Assembly (NCBI GenBank): GCA_003142815.1
Contig: PLNP01000015.1
Coordinates: forward strand, 62,001 to 126,000
Direction of reading: 5' to 3'
Length of the DNA: 64,000 nucleotides
Source of the DNA: Rhodanobacteraceae bacterium
GTDB lineage: Bacteria; Pseudomonadota; Gammaproteobacteria; Xanthomonadales; Rhodanobacteraceae
The notes below the pieces were generated by a model. That model worked only from the letters and a program-made list of their open reading frames with translations. It was not told where the DNA came from and ran no database searches. The position numbers and the translations under genes were made by a program. Of the stretch, positions 18,311-27,177 are shown piece by piece (positions within the stretch are counted from its first letter, which is position 1; the number at the start of each line of letters is the position of its first letter).

Positions 18311-18386
18311 CGACAACCGCGCCCATCTCAGGCCACCCAAGGGGGTCGCGCCTGCGGCGTTCCCATACCGGCAAACACGCGCCCAG

Positions 18387-19763
18387 TCACCGCGGTGGCG
18401 TGAATCCACCGCCGCCCATGCCGCGCATCGCACCGGACATCTGGCGCATCAGACCCTTAATGCCGCCGCTGCCGAGCTTGGACATCATTCGTTCCATCTG
18501 CTGATACTGCTTGAGCAGCTTGTTGACGTCGGCCGGTTGGGTGCCCGAACCGCGCGCGATGCGTGCGCGACGCGAACCTTTCAGCAAGTCGGGATGACGG
18601 CGCTCCTTCTTCGTCATCGAGCCGATCATCGCGATCATGCGATGTACCTCGCGATCATTGACCTTCGATTTGACCTGCTCCGATAGCCCGGAAATGCCCG
18701 GCAGCTTTCCCATCAGCGACGCCATGCCGCCCATGTTGACCATCTGTTCGAGCTGGTCACGCATGTCGTTGAGGTCGAAGCGCTTGCCCTTCATCACCTT
18801 CTCGGCGAGCTTGCGCTGCTTCTCCTGGTCGACGCTCTGTTCGACCTGCTCGACCAGCGACAGCACGTCGCCCATGCCGAGGATGCGTTGCGCGATGCGG
18901 TCCGGATGGAACGGTTCCAGCGCCTCGAGCTTTTCGCCGGCGCCGATGAACTTGATCGGCCGCCCGGTCACGTAGCGCACCGACAACGCGGCGCCACCGC
19001 GCGCATCGCCATCGGCCTTGGTCAGCACCACGCCGGTCAGCGGCAACGCTTCGGAAAAGGCCTTGGCGGTGTTCGCCGCGTCCTGGCCGGTCATCGAGTC
19101 GACCACGAACAGGGTCTCAATCGGATTCAGGGCCGCGTGCAACGCCTTGATCTCGGCCATCATCTCGGCGTCGACGTGCAGGCGACCGGCGGTGTCGACC
19201 AGCAACACGTCCGCAAAATTCTTTTTCGCCGCATCGAGCGCGGATTTTGCGATTGCGAGCGGATCCTGCTCGCCGCTGGACGGATGAAACAGCACGTCGA
19301 CTTGGCTTGCGAGCATGCGCAACTGCTCGATCGCGGCCGGACGATAGACGTCGCAGCTGACCACCATGACCTTCTTTTTCTTGCGCTCCTTGAGGAAGCG
19401 CGCAAGTTTGGCGACCGTCGTGGTCTTGCCGACGCCGTGCAAGCCAGCCATCAGCACGACAGCCGGCGGCGCGGCGGCGAGGTTGAGATCGGTATTCGCG
19501 GTGCCCATCAGCGCGGTCAGTTCGTCGCGCACGACCTTCACCAAGGCCTGACCCGGAGTCAGGCTGCGCAGAACTTCCTGGCCAAGCGCCTTGACCTGCA
19601 CGCGCTGGATCAGCGCCTGCACGACCGGCAATGCGACGTCCGCTTCGAGCAATGCGATGCGTACTTCGCGCAAAGCTTCGCGAATGTTGGCCTCGGTCAG
19701 CCGACCTTTTCCGCGCAGGCGTTGGACGGTGGTGGAAAGACGTTGGCTTAGCGATTCGAACAT
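18387..19763 (-). CDS. ffh: signal recognition particle protein Ffh
   Basis: 458 residues. The N-domain helices (MFESLSQRLSTTVQRLRG) are followed by the GTPase domain with P-loop GLHGVGKTTT, DTAGRLHVDAEMM and TKADGDARGG. The C-terminal M domain is methionine-rich (QYQQMERMMSKLGSGGIKGLMRQMSGAM) and binds 4.5S RNA and signal sequences. Works with FtsY to target membrane proteins. Convergent repeats separate it from rpsP. Confidence 0.98.
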   Translation of the reverse strand: MFESLSQRLSTTVQRLRGKGRLTEANIREALREVRIALLEADVALPVVQALIQRVQVKALGQEVLRSLTPGQALVKVVRDELTALMGTANTDLNLAAAPPAVVLMAGLHGVGKTTTVAKLARFLKERKKKKVMVVSCDVYRPAAIEQLRMLASQVDVLFHPSSGEQDPLAIAKSALDAAKKNFADVLLVDTAGRLHVDAEMMAEIKALHAALNPIETLFVVDSMTGQDAANTAKAFSEALPLTGVVLTKADGDARGGAALSVRYVTGRPIKFIGAGEKLEALEPFHPDRIAQRILGMGDVLSLVEQVEQSVDQEKQRKLAEKVMKGKRFDLNDMRDQLEQMVNMGGMASLMGKLPGISGLSEQVKSKVNDREVHRMIAMIGSMTKKERRHPDLLKGSRRARIARGSGTQPADVNKLLKQYQQMERMMSKLGSGGIKGLMRQMSGAMRGMGGGGFTPPR

Positions 19764-19857
19764 GGCGGACCGGGCAAGCAGGAAAACGCGCGATTATAAC
19801 GGAGCCGCTCGCGGAAGCCGCGGAACCCGTGGGTGGGAGTGGCTGCCTGTCCTTCGT

Positions 19858-19945
19858 AGGAAGCGGCCCTTCGACAGGCTCAGGACAGGCTTCAGCCGCG
19901 ATGCTTCCTCTTCCCAAAGCATCGGGACTGAAGTCCCTCCCACCG
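19858..19945. repeat. repeat cluster, families C and G
   Basis: CCCTTCGACAGGCTCAGGACAGG (family C) joins TTCAGCCGCGATGCTTCC and CCCAAAGCATCGGGACTGAAGTCCC (family G). The family G part is found inverted at 31685-31735. It lies between the divergent ffh and CcsA-like genes. Confidence 0.65.
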
Positions 19946-20016
19946 CCATACGGGACCCGAATCTCTCTCGCAAGCCCTGCATTCACGCGCGATGATCGCT
20001 ATGCGACACTGCGCGC

Positions 20017-20814
20017 ATGATGATTCCGACCCTCGCCCTGCTCGCAGTCGTGCTGTACCTGGTCGCGACCGGTCTGCTCGCGCGTCCACTGCTCGGCCGT
20101 GGCGAGCCCCTGACCCAGCTCGCCATAGGCGCGGCGAGTATGGCTGTGCTTGCACATGCAAGCGTCCAGCTCGGCATGCATCGCGGCGCACTTGACCTGC
20201 ACTTCTTCGCTGCGCTGTCACTGGTCGCCTGCGTCGTCGCGGCGCTGACCTTGCTCGTCAATCTGTCGCGGCCAGTCGCTGCGCTCGGCCTGGTCGTGTT
20301 CCCGCTCGCGGCGCTGCTGCTGGGTGTCGACATGTTCGCCGCGCCGCCGACCTCACCCCAAGCGATCGACTGGCAGATCAAATTGCATGTGACGGTCGCC
20401 CTGCTCGCATTCAGCGTGCTCTCGATCGCCGCCGTCTTCGCGATCCTGCTCGCGATCCAGGAGCGCGCACTGCGCCATCGTCAATTCGGTGTCTGGTTGC
20501 GCGCTCTGCCGCCTCTGACCTTGACCGAAACCCTGCTGTTCCGCCTGATCGGCGCCGGTTTCGTGCTGCTGACGCTGACTCTGCTCAGCGGCATCCTGTT
20601 CGTCGACGACCTGTTCGGCCAGCACCTGATGCCCAAGACCGTACTCTCGATCGTCGCCTGGCTGGTGTTCGGCGCGCTGCTCTGGGGCCGCTGGCGCCAC
20701 GGCTGGCGCGGCAGCCGCGCGGTGAACCTCACCCTGATCGGGATGGCGATTTTGCTGCTCGCGTTCTTCGGGTCGAAGTTTGTGCTGGAAGTGATCCTGC
20801 ACCGCACGGCCTGA
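20017..20814 (+). CDS. CcsA/YpjD-type cytochrome c assembly-like membrane protein
   Basis: 265 residues, eight predicted helices, matching the YpjD subgroup of the CcsA/CcmC superfamily that is usually found beside ffh. Seen: KLHVTVALLAFSVLSIAAVFAILLAIQE in the middle and LPPLTLTETLLFRLIGAGF. The WxWD haem-handling signature of true CcmC/CcmF is missing, so a direct role in haem ligation is unlikely. ATG 20017 and 20020 are both possible. Confidence 0.82.
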   Translation: MMIPTLALLAVVLYLVATGLLARPLLGRGEPLTQLAIGAASMAVLAHASVQLGMHRGALDLHFFAALSLVACVVAALTLLVNLSRPVAALGLVVFPLAALLLGVDMFAAPPTSPQAIDWQIKLHVTVALLAFSVLSIAAVFAILLAIQERALRHRQFGVWLRALPPLTLTETLLFRLIGAGFVLLTLTLLSGILFVDDLFGQHLMPKTVLSIVAWLVFGALLWGRWRHGWRGSRAVNLTLIGMAILLLAFFGSKFVLEVILHRTA

Positions 20815-20846
20815 GCGCGGCACATGATCGCGCGACCCATTCTTTC

Positions 20847-20871
20847 CCTTCCCCTGCGCAACGGGGGAAGG
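20847..20871. terminator. hairpin between convergent CcsA-like gene and radA
   Basis: CCTTCCCC (20847-20854) pairs with GGGGAAGG (20864-20871) over a 9-base loop, in the 76-base space where two genes converge. No strong T-run, so termination efficiency is uncertain. The same CTTCCCCTGC...GGGG hairpin is part of the insertion in kmo. Confidence 0.45.
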
Positions 20872-20890
20872 AACAGCGGCACGCTGACGT

Positions 20891-22270
20891 TCAATCGCGC
20901 CGTGCCGCCTCGATCGCCTCGCTGAGTCGATCCACCGCGACGATCTCCATCTCACCCATCTTCGATTTCTTCGGTGCATTCGCCTTCGGCACGATCGCGC
21001 GCAGGAAACCGTGCGTCGCGGCTTCCTTGAGGCGTTCCTCACCATTGGGCACCGGGCGGATCTCGCCGGAGAGGCCGACCTCGCCGAACACGACGGTCTT
21101 TTCCGGCAGCGGCCTGTCGCGGAAGCTCGACAGCACCGCGAGCAGCACCGGCAGATCCGCCGCGGTCTCCTGCACGCGGATGCCGCCGACGATGTTGACG
21201 AACACGTCCTGGTCGTAGACTGCTGCACCGCCGTGTCGGTGCAGTACTGCGAGCAGCATCGCGAGACGGTTCTGCTCGAGGCCGAGCGCGACCCTGCGCG
21301 GATTGCCGAGCGAGGACTGGTCGACCAGAGCTTGCACCTCGACCAGCAACGGCCGCGTGCCTTCGCGCGTGACCATGACCGCACTGCCCGACGTCGGCCC
21401 CGAATGCGCAGAAAGAAAAATCGCGGACGGATTCGGCACCTCGCGCAGGCCCCTGTCGGACATCGCGAACACGCCGAGTTCGTTGACTGCGCCGAAGCGG
21501 TTCTTGAACGCGCGCAGGATGCGGAAACGACTGCCCGCCTCGCCCTCGAAATACAGCACCGCATCGACCATGTGTTCGAGCACACGCGGTCCGGCGATGC
21601 CGCCTTCCTTGGTGACGTGGCCGACCAGGAACACGCTCGTTCCGCTTTCCTTCGCGAATCGCACGAGGCGTGCCGCCGACTCGCGCACCTGCGACACCGA
21701 ACCCGGCGCCGCGGTCAGCGTCTCGGTCCAGATTGTCTGGATCGAATCGATGATCAGCACATCGGGTTTGCTGTTGGCAGCCTCGCCGAGGATGCGCTCG
21801 ATCGAGGTCTCGGCGAGCGCCTCCAGTCCATCCAGCGCGATGCCGAGGCGCTGCCCGCGCGAAGCTACCTGGGCCACGCTTTCCTCGCCGGTCACGTACA
21901 GCCCGCGCACACGCTGTCCGATCGCGCCGAGCATCTGCAGCAGCAGGGTCGACTTGCCAATGCCCGGATCGCCGCCAATCAGCACCACCGACCCGGTGAC
22001 GAGACCGCCGCCGAGCACGCGATCGAGCTCGGCGATACCGGTCGCGCTGCGCTGATCGGCTTCGGCCGCGACGGTCGCGAGCTTGGTGACCTTCGCTGCG
22101 TTGACCGCGCCGGCATAGCCGCCGCGCGGATTCACCGCCGCGGATTTTGCCGGCTGCACGACGAATTCGGCGAGCGTGTTCCACACGCCGCACTCGGCGC
22201 ACTGGCCCTGCCATTTGTTGTGCTCGGCGCCGCATTCGGCGCACACGTAGGCGGTTCTTGCCTTGGCCAT
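20891..22270 (-). CDS. radA: DNA repair protein RadA (Sms)
   Basis: 459 residues. Zinc finger C10-x2-C13...C24-x2-C27, Walker A GGDPGIGKSTLLLQ, the RadA-specific KNRFG motif (FKNRFGAVNELGVF), and a C-terminal Lon-protease-like domain (FVNIVGGIRVQETAADLPVLLAVLSS). RadA is a branch-migration helicase used in recombination. ATG 22270 has GGGAGGGC upstream and shares its A with the stop of a 77-codon ORF (TGATG), so translation may be coupled to the toxin-antitoxin genes before it. Confidence 0.97.
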   Translation of the reverse strand: MAKARTAYVCAECGAEHNKWQGQCAECGVWNTLAEFVVQPAKSAAVNPRGGYAGAVNAAKVTKLATVAAEADQRSATGIAELDRVLGGGLVTGSVVLIGGDPGIGKSTLLLQMLGAIGQRVRGLYVTGEESVAQVASRGQRLGIALDGLEALAETSIERILGEAANSKPDVLIIDSIQTIWTETLTAAPGSVSQVRESAARLVRFAKESGTSVFLVGHVTKEGGIAGPRVLEHMVDAVLYFEGEAGSRFRILRAFKNRFGAVNELGVFAMSDRGLREVPNPSAIFLSAHSGPTSGSAVMVTREGTRPLLVEVQALVDQSSLGNPRRVALGLEQNRLAMLLAVLHRHGGAAVYDQDVFVNIVGGIRVQETAADLPVLLAVLSSFRDRPLPEKTVVFGEVGLSGEIRPVPNGEERLKEAATHGFLRAIVPKANAPKKSKMGEMEIVAVDRLSEAIEAARRD

Positions 22271-22503
22271 CAGCGAGCCCTCCCTACCATCATCAATTGC
22301 TGACGCAATTGCGCCAGCGCCTGCTCCACGTGCGCGCCGTGCGCTGCGATCGAATCGAGAATCTCGCGTGGCATACGCGTGTCGCGCTCGTTGCGAGCGC
22401 GTGGATTGACCGCTTTCAGGTTGCCCTTGGTAGCGCTCGTGTTTTTTTGGGGTCGTGGCATCAAACAGGTTTCCGCAAATTCGTGATGAACCAAGGCACT
22501 CAT
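22270..22503 (-). CDS. small basic protein of unknown function between toxin gene and radA
   Basis: 77 codons. The ATG (22503-22501) overlaps the toxin stop as ATGA, and the TGA (22272-22270) overlaps the radA start as TGATG. Residues 15-48 are basic and Asn/Arg-rich (RPQKNTSATKGNLKAVNPR), then a helix AAHGAHVEQALAQLRQQLMMVG. A shorter start at 22461 (MPRPQK) is possible. Perfect overlap at both ends argues for a real coding segment. No family recognised; a DNA-binding or accessory role is only a guess from charge. Confidence 0.5.
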   Translation of the reverse strand: MSALVHHEFAETCLMPRPQKNTSATKGNLKAVNPRARNERDTRMPREILDSIAAHGAHVEQALAQLRQQLMMVGRAR

Positions 22504-22826
22504 GCGTCCAGCAGCCTTTGCGCCAGCAGACTTTGCATGTCGCGGCGACCATCGGCGATCACGTAAATGAAGACACGTTGCCCGATGACGCGATAAATCA
22601 CGCGCCAAAGCCTGAATATGACTTGTCGATATTCGCGAAATCCCAGGGCCAACAGCTCCCGCGGATGACTGCCGCGCTCCGGAAGCGTCGCGAGCGTTTC
22701 GACCGTCGCGGTCAGGCGATCCAGCACGCGTTCGGCGGCAACACTCGAATCGGACTCGGCAATGAAGTCGCGGATCGCTTCAAGATCATGCTCTGCATCA
22801 GGGGTCAGCAGAACCTCGTAGCGCAT
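22500..22826 (-). CDS. RelE/ParE-family toxin
   Basis: 108 residues with the ParE/RelE pattern: YEVLLTPDAEHDLEAIRDFIAE, a central helix with LATLPERGSHPRELLALGFREYRQVIF, and the end strands LWRVIYRVIGQRVFIYVIADGRRDM. ParE members inhibit gyrase and RelE members cut mRNA; the two cannot be told apart here. The ATG overlaps the antitoxin stop (TGATG), the normal antitoxin-first order. Confidence 0.87.
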   Translation of the reverse strand: MRYEVLLTPDAEHDLEAIRDFIAESDSSVAAERVLDRLTATVETLATLPERGSHPRELLALGFREYRQVIFRLWRVIYRVIGQRVFIYVIADGRRDMQSLLAQRLLDA

Positions 22827-23152
22827 CAGGTCGCTCCCGGCGTCCTGCCTCCCGCGACACTTGCGCATTCCCGCGCGGCGCGCGCCTTCCCCTTTGCGCG
22901 CAAGCGCGCCACCACCTCGGCCACCGGCTTGACCCGGCCGGCCTCGATATCCTTGTTACCGAGCGCGAGGATCTTCAGCAACGCCAGCGTCTCTTGGGTC
23001 TCCTCATACGAGGCCACATCCTGGAGCACTGCCTTGGCCTCGCCGTTCTGGGTAATCACCAGTGGCTCGCGGCGCTTGGCCAGATCCAGCAGCACCTCTG
23101 CCGCGTTGGCCTTGAGATAGCTGATCGGCTTGATCTGGGTCGAGTAACGCAT
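22826..23152 (-). CDS. Phd/YefM-family antitoxin
   Basis: 108 residues. The N-terminal DNA-binding fold is typical: STQIKPISYLKANAAEVLLDLAKRREPLVITQNGEAKAVLQDV. The C-terminal part, rich in R/K/A, would wrap the toxin. ATG 23152 is chosen because AGGAG lies 7 bases before it; in-frame ATGs at 23158 and 23167 overlap that site. A palindrome just upstream is a likely operator for self-repression. Confidence 0.88.
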   Translation of the reverse strand: MRYSTQIKPISYLKANAAEVLLDLAKRREPLVITQNGEAKAVLQDVASYEETQETLALLKILALGNKDIEAGRVKPVAEVVARLRAKGKARAARECASVAGGRTPGAT

Positions 23153-23173
23153 GGCCATCTCCTGCATGATATG

Positions 23174-23191
23174 AAGACTGAATATAGTCTT
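23174..23191. promoter_or_regulatory. putative toxin-antitoxin operator
   Basis: AAGACTGAATATAGTCTT is a perfect 6-bp inverted repeat with an A/T-rich 6-base centre, 22 bases before the antitoxin ATG, overlapping a TATATT minus-10-like sequence on the minus strand. It is the only A+T-rich spot in the area and fits Phd/YefM self-regulation. Confidence 0.55.
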
Positions 23192-23203
23192 TTAATGGTC
23201 TCA

Positions 23204-23767
23204 TCACAACGGCGCATGTAAACGCTTGCGCTGGGCGATCCAGTATGCCGCCGTGACTGGTTGTGCCGGCCCGGAGGCGAATCCCGCCACGATCGGGCCG
23301 CGCAAAGTAGCGTCGTCGACCAGTTCCTGCCGACGCGTCTGCAACGCAAAGTAGGTCTGCCCATTGGCGATCACCGATTTGGACGGATCGCCGTTCTGCA
23401 ACGCGTAGCGGGACAGGCGCACGCCCTCGATTTCACGCCTGGCACCGGAGCCGATATCGACCATTGTGAGGACATCCTCAAAATGATCGACCGCCGCACG
23501 GTCGCTGGTCCGACATGCTTCGCGGGCACAATCGATCACCGGCAGAAAGCGGCGGTATTGCGAATATTCAAGCACTTCGGCCAGTTCGCGCGCCTGCCAG
23601 AACTCGTTGCCCGCCTCGTCGAGGTGGCGGATCGCCTCGAACGCTGCATGGTGCTTCCACTGCGCGTCGTAGCCCTTCTTCAACAGGACCGGGTCGATCA
23701 GCCAGAAGCGGGTTTCCGCTTCGTTGTACGGCACGGCATTCCCTATGCGACACGCATCACGCCTCAT
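23204..23767 (-). pseudogene. dinD: decayed dinD fused to an HsdR N-terminal scrap
   Basis: Residues 14-35 (YNEAETRFWLIDPVLLKKGY) look like the start of a type I restriction HsdR subunit. From about residue 40 (HHAAFEAIRHLDEAGNEFWQARELAEVLEY) the sequence is DNA-damage-inducible protein D, with SRYALQNGDPSKSVIANGQTYFALQTRRQELVDD. Compared with usual DinD proteins, four or so residues are missing after SRYA, and the frame leaves the family after RRQELVDD, about 90 residues short. Together these indicate a chimeric remnant. Confidence 0.7.
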
Positions 23768-23793
23768 GATAGCGGTCGATGGCCGCGACCGCC

Positions 23794-24873
23794 TCAGCTC
23801 TCGTCCTCGACAAAGCGCACGCGGCGGGTGACGCCGCAGGTGAGCTCGTAGCCGATCGTGCCGGCGTGTGCCGCAATTGTCTCGACGGGCAAACCACGGC
23901 CCCAGAGCACGACGGTATCGCCGATTTTCGCGTCGGGCGCGCCGCGCAGATCGAGCGTGATCAGGTCCATCGAGACCCGGCCGATCACATTCGCGCGCAC
24001 ACCCTTGACCAGCACCGGCGTGCCGGATTCAGCGTGGCGCGGGTAGCCGTCGCCGTAGCCGATCGCGGCGACGCCGACGTTCATGTCCTCAGGCGCTTCC
24101 CAGGTCACGGCGTAGCCGACCCGTTCGCCCTTGCGCACGCGATTGATCGCGATGAGTTTCGTCGACAACGTCATTGCGGGGCGGAAGCCGAAGTCGGCGC
24201 CGATCTTGCCGGCGACGACCGAAATGCCGTACAGCGTTCCGCCAGCGCGCACCCATTGCCCATGCGCTTCGGGCCAGCCGAGGATAGCGGCGGAATTGGA
24301 CAGCGAGCACTCGCCGTCGAGCCCGGAAACGCTACGCTCGAAGCGCTCGATCTGCTGCGTGGTCAGAGCGTCGTCGAACACGTCGGAATTGGCAAAATGG
24401 GTCATCAGCGTGATGCCCTCGTCAACGCTCGGCAGCGCGCGCAAGCGCGCGAATACCTCACGTGTGCGCTCGGGCGCGAAACCGAGGCGGTGCATGCCGG
24501 TGTCGAGTTTCAGCCACACGCGCAGCGGGCGCCCAGCGCGATCCGCGGCCAGCGCGTCGACCTGCGCGTCGTTGTGCACGACGGTGTCGAGGTGGAGCCG
24601 GCGCATCTCGGCGAGGTCGCCGGGTTCATCGTGGCCGGACAACACGACAATGCGCTGCGACACGCCGGCCGCGCGCAGGCGCTGGCCATCGGCGATGCCG
24701 GCGACGCCGAACGCATCCGCACCCTCCAGAGCGCGCGCGACACGTTCGAGGCCGTGGCCATAGCCGTCAGCCTTGACCACCGCCATCACGCGCGCGCCCG
24801 GCGCGAGTTCGCGCACGCGGCGCAGGTTCTCGCGTAACGCATTGAGGTGGATCATGGCGCAAGCCGCACGCAT
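23794..24873 (-). CDS. alr: alanine racemase
   Basis: 359 residues, fold type III PLP enzyme. Cofactor lysine K34 in AVVKADGYGHG, catalytic tyrosine Y254 in RVGYAVTW, and LKLDTGMHRLGF and SNSAAIL between. It makes D-alanine for peptidoglycan. The start MRAACAMIHLNALREN fits the family. Same strand as and 96 bases after dnaB, so probably part of the rpsF-rpsR-rplI-dnaB-alr transcription run. Confidence 0.96.
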   Translation of the reverse strand: MRAACAMIHLNALRENLRRVRELAPGARVMAVVKADGYGHGLERVARALEGADAFGVAGIADGQRLRAAGVSQRIVVLSGHDEPGDLAEMRRLHLDTVVHNDAQVDALAADRAGRPLRVWLKLDTGMHRLGFAPERTREVFARLRALPSVDEGITLMTHFANSDVFDDALTTQQIERFERSVSGLDGECSLSNSAAILGWPEAHGQWVRAGGTLYGISVVAGKIGADFGFRPAMTLSTKLIAINRVRKGERVGYAVTWEAPEDMNVGVAAIGYGDGYPRHAESGTPVLVKGVRANVIGRVSMDLITLDLRGAPDAKIGDTVVLWGRGLPVETIAAHAGTIGYELTCGVTRRVRFVEDES

Positions 24874-24969
24874 GCTCGGTTTTTCCGTTTCAGATTAATG
24901 CAAGTGGATCGCTGATCGGGATGACGAGATGAGTACTCGGCTGTCGACACGCCAGTATCGCCCGACGCT

Positions 24970-26358
24970 TCACTCGAACGAACCGGGAAAGCCGCCACGC
25001 GCGAAGTTCTCGAACTTCGTGTACTCGCCGAGAAACGCCAGTGTGACGGCACCGATCGGACCATTGCGCTGTTTGCCGATGATGATCTCGGCGGTACCTT
25101 TCTTCGTCGACTCCTTGTCGTAGACCTCTTCGCGGTAGATGAACAGGATCACGTCGGCATCTTGTTCGATAGCACCCGATTCGCGCAGATCGGACATCAC
25201 CGGACGCTTGTCGGTGCGTTGCTCCAGTGAACGGTTGAGCTGCGACAGTGCGATCACCGGAATGTTGAGTTCCTTCGCCAGCGCTTTCAGGCCGCGCGAG
25301 ATTTCCGAGATTTCGGTGGCGCGGTTTTCCTTGTTGCCGGGCACCTGCATCAATTGCAGGTAGTCGATCACGATCAAGCCGAGATCGTGCTCGCGTTTCA
25401 GTCGCCGCGCGCGCGCGCGCAGCTCGCCCGGACTCAGCGCCGGCGTATCGTCGATGAAGATCTTTGCCTCGCTGAGCAAGGTGATCGCATTGGTCACGCG
25501 CGGCCATTCTTCCTCGGCGAGGTCGCCGGTGCGCAGATGCTGCTGGTTGATCCGGCCAAGCGAGGAGATCAGGCGGAACGCGAGCTGCGAGGCGGCCATT
25601 TCCATCGAGAAGATTGCGACGGCTTTCTTCGTTTTCAGCGCCGCGTACTCGGCCATGTTCACCGCAAGCGCGGTTTTCCCCATCGACGGGCGCGACGCAA
25701 TGATGATGAGGTCCGATGGCTGCAGGCCGGTGGTCAATTCGTCGAGATCGGTGAACCCGGTCGGCACGCCAGACACCGTACCGCGGTTTTCATAGCGCTC
25801 GTGCAGGATCTGGAATGCTTCCTTGACCGCGGCGCGCATGTTCACGAAACCCTTGCGCCCGCGCGCGCCGGCTTCGGCGATGTGGAAGACCTTTTGCTCT
25901 GCAGTTTCGAGCAGCTCCTGGCTCGAGCGCCCTTCCGGCTGGAATGCATCGCCGGTGATTTCGGTGCCGGCGTCGATCAATTGCCGCAGCACGGATTTCT
26001 CGCGCACGATGTCGGCGTAGGCGGTGATGTTCGCCGCGCTGGGCGTCGAGTTCGCGAGCTCGATCACATAGCTCGCGCCGCCGACCAGCTCGGCGAGGTT
26101 CTGCGCCTGGAACCAGTCGCCGAGGGTGACCGCGTCGTAGGGCATACCTTTGTTCGAGAGGTCTTCGATCGCGCGGAAGATCAGGCGATGATCCTTGCGG
26201 TAGAAATCACCTTCGGTCAAACGGTCGGCGATGCGATCCCACGATTCGGGCGCGAGCATGAGGCCGCCGAGCACGGCCTGCTCGGCCTCGGTCGAATGCG
26301 GCGGCACGCGCAATGCTTCGATGTTGGAGACCGGTTTGCGTTCGTTGAAAGCGGGCAT
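24970..26358 (-). CDS. dnaB: replicative DNA helicase DnaB
   Basis: 462 residues. N-terminal collar domain starts LRVPPHSTEAEQAVLGGLML; the RecA-like motor has Walker A SRPSMGKTALAVNMA, Walker B LIVIDYLQLM and the arginine-finger region GKQRNGPIGAVTLAF. No intein interrupts the P-loop. Hexameric helicase at the replication fork. Confidence 0.98.
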   Translation of the reverse strand: MPAFNERKPVSNIEALRVPPHSTEAEQAVLGGLMLAPESWDRIADRLTEGDFYRKDHRLIFRAIEDLSNKGMPYDAVTLGDWFQAQNLAELVGGASYVIELANSTPSAANITAYADIVREKSVLRQLIDAGTEITGDAFQPEGRSSQELLETAEQKVFHIAEAGARGRKGFVNMRAAVKEAFQILHERYENRGTVSGVPTGFTDLDELTTGLQPSDLIIIASRPSMGKTALAVNMAEYAALKTKKAVAIFSMEMAASQLAFRLISSLGRINQQHLRTGDLAEEEWPRVTNAITLLSEAKIFIDDTPALSPGELRARARRLKREHDLGLIVIDYLQLMQVPGNKENRATEISEISRGLKALAKELNIPVIALSQLNRSLEQRTDKRPVMSDLRESGAIEQDADVILFIYREEVYDKESTKKGTAEIIIGKQRNGPIGAVTLAFLGEYTKFENFARGGFPGSFE

Positions 26359-26511
26359 GGGGACGGCGCGCGTCGAAAATGGAGCAATACATACTAGAGG
26401 GACGTCTCAGGAACCGCGACGCACAAGTCGCGGAGCAACCCGTGGATAACTGCACCTCAGGCTGTGCAGAGGCGGTGCACAAGTTGTGCACGATTGTCCC
26501 GGGGCACCAAT

Positions 26512-26539
26512 GAAAACGGGCGCCGAAGCGCCCGTTTTC
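26512..26539. terminator. strong hairpin terminator between rplI and dnaB
   Basis: GAAAACGGGCGC and GCGCCCGTTTTC form a perfect 12-bp stem around CGAA, with T-run/A-run on both sides, so it can work in both directions. It lies 51 bases after the rplI stop. Some transcription must pass it or dnaB must have its own promoter. Confidence 0.85.
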
Positions 26540-26589
26540 AATCTCGTTGCGGTCGGAACGTCGCCGCGCGACTCCGCTGCAGATAAAGA

Positions 26590-27039
26590 TCAGTCGTCAG
26601 ACTCGATGATGACCTTGACTGCGATGTGCACGTCGGTGTGCAGATGCACCTGCACGTCGAATTCGCCGATGTGGCGCAGCGGGCCTTCGCTCATCACGAC
26701 TTCGCTCTTGTCGAGCGCGGTGCCGGCGTTGGTGAACGCTTCGGCGATGTCGCGCTGACTGACCGAGCCGAACAGCTTGCCTTCCGCGCTCGCGTGGGCC
26801 TTGATTGTAACCGACACGTTCTCGAACTGCGCCTTGCGCGCATCGGCGCCGGCAAGCTGCTGGTTGGCCTTGACTTCGTATTCGGCGCGGCGCTTCTCGA
26901 AATCGACGAGATTCGCCGCGGTCGCGGCGGCGGCCTTGCCCTGCGGCACGAGAAAGTTGCGGCCGTAGCCCGGCGTCACGTTGACCTTGTCACCGAGGTT
27001 GCCGAGGTTTTTTACTTTTTGCAGGAGGATGAGTTCCAT
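26590..27039 (-). CDS. rplI: 50S ribosomal protein L9
   Basis: 149 residues: [36 protein letters not shown] is the L9 N-terminal domain, then the long connecting helix and the C-terminal domain ([26 protein letters not shown]). Normal length. Preceded by a 140-base spacer with a repeat after rpsR. Confidence 0.98.
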   Translation of the reverse strand: MELILLQKVKNLGNLGDKVNVTPGYGRNFLVPQGKAAAATAANLVDFEKRRAEYEVKANQQLAGADARKAQFENVSVTIKAHASAEGKLFGSVSQRDIAEAFTNAGTALDKSEVVMSEGPLRHIGEFDVQVHLHTDVHIAVKVIIESDD

Positions 27040-27099
27040 GATTTTTCCTATTCGTTAGCGTCGGGATTGCCGGCGCAGCGGAGGCTGTCCGAATGGTGG

Positions 27100-27177
27100 C
27101 CCATCGTTCCGGCGCGCGCCGGAATCCAGCGCCTTCAAGTCACTGGGCCCCGGCTTTCGCCGGGCGACAGCTGTGTG
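27100..27177. repeat. family D repeat between rpsR and rplI
   Basis: CGTTCCGGCGCGCGCCGGAATCCAGCG and CTGGGCCCCGGCTTTCGCCGGGCGACAG form two GC-rich hairpins. The family (CCGGCGAAAGCCGGG with GTCAT-like ends) recurs at 2020-2050, 43036-43156, 46905-46930 and 55090-55125. It lies inside a ribosomal operon transcript. Confidence 0.7.
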
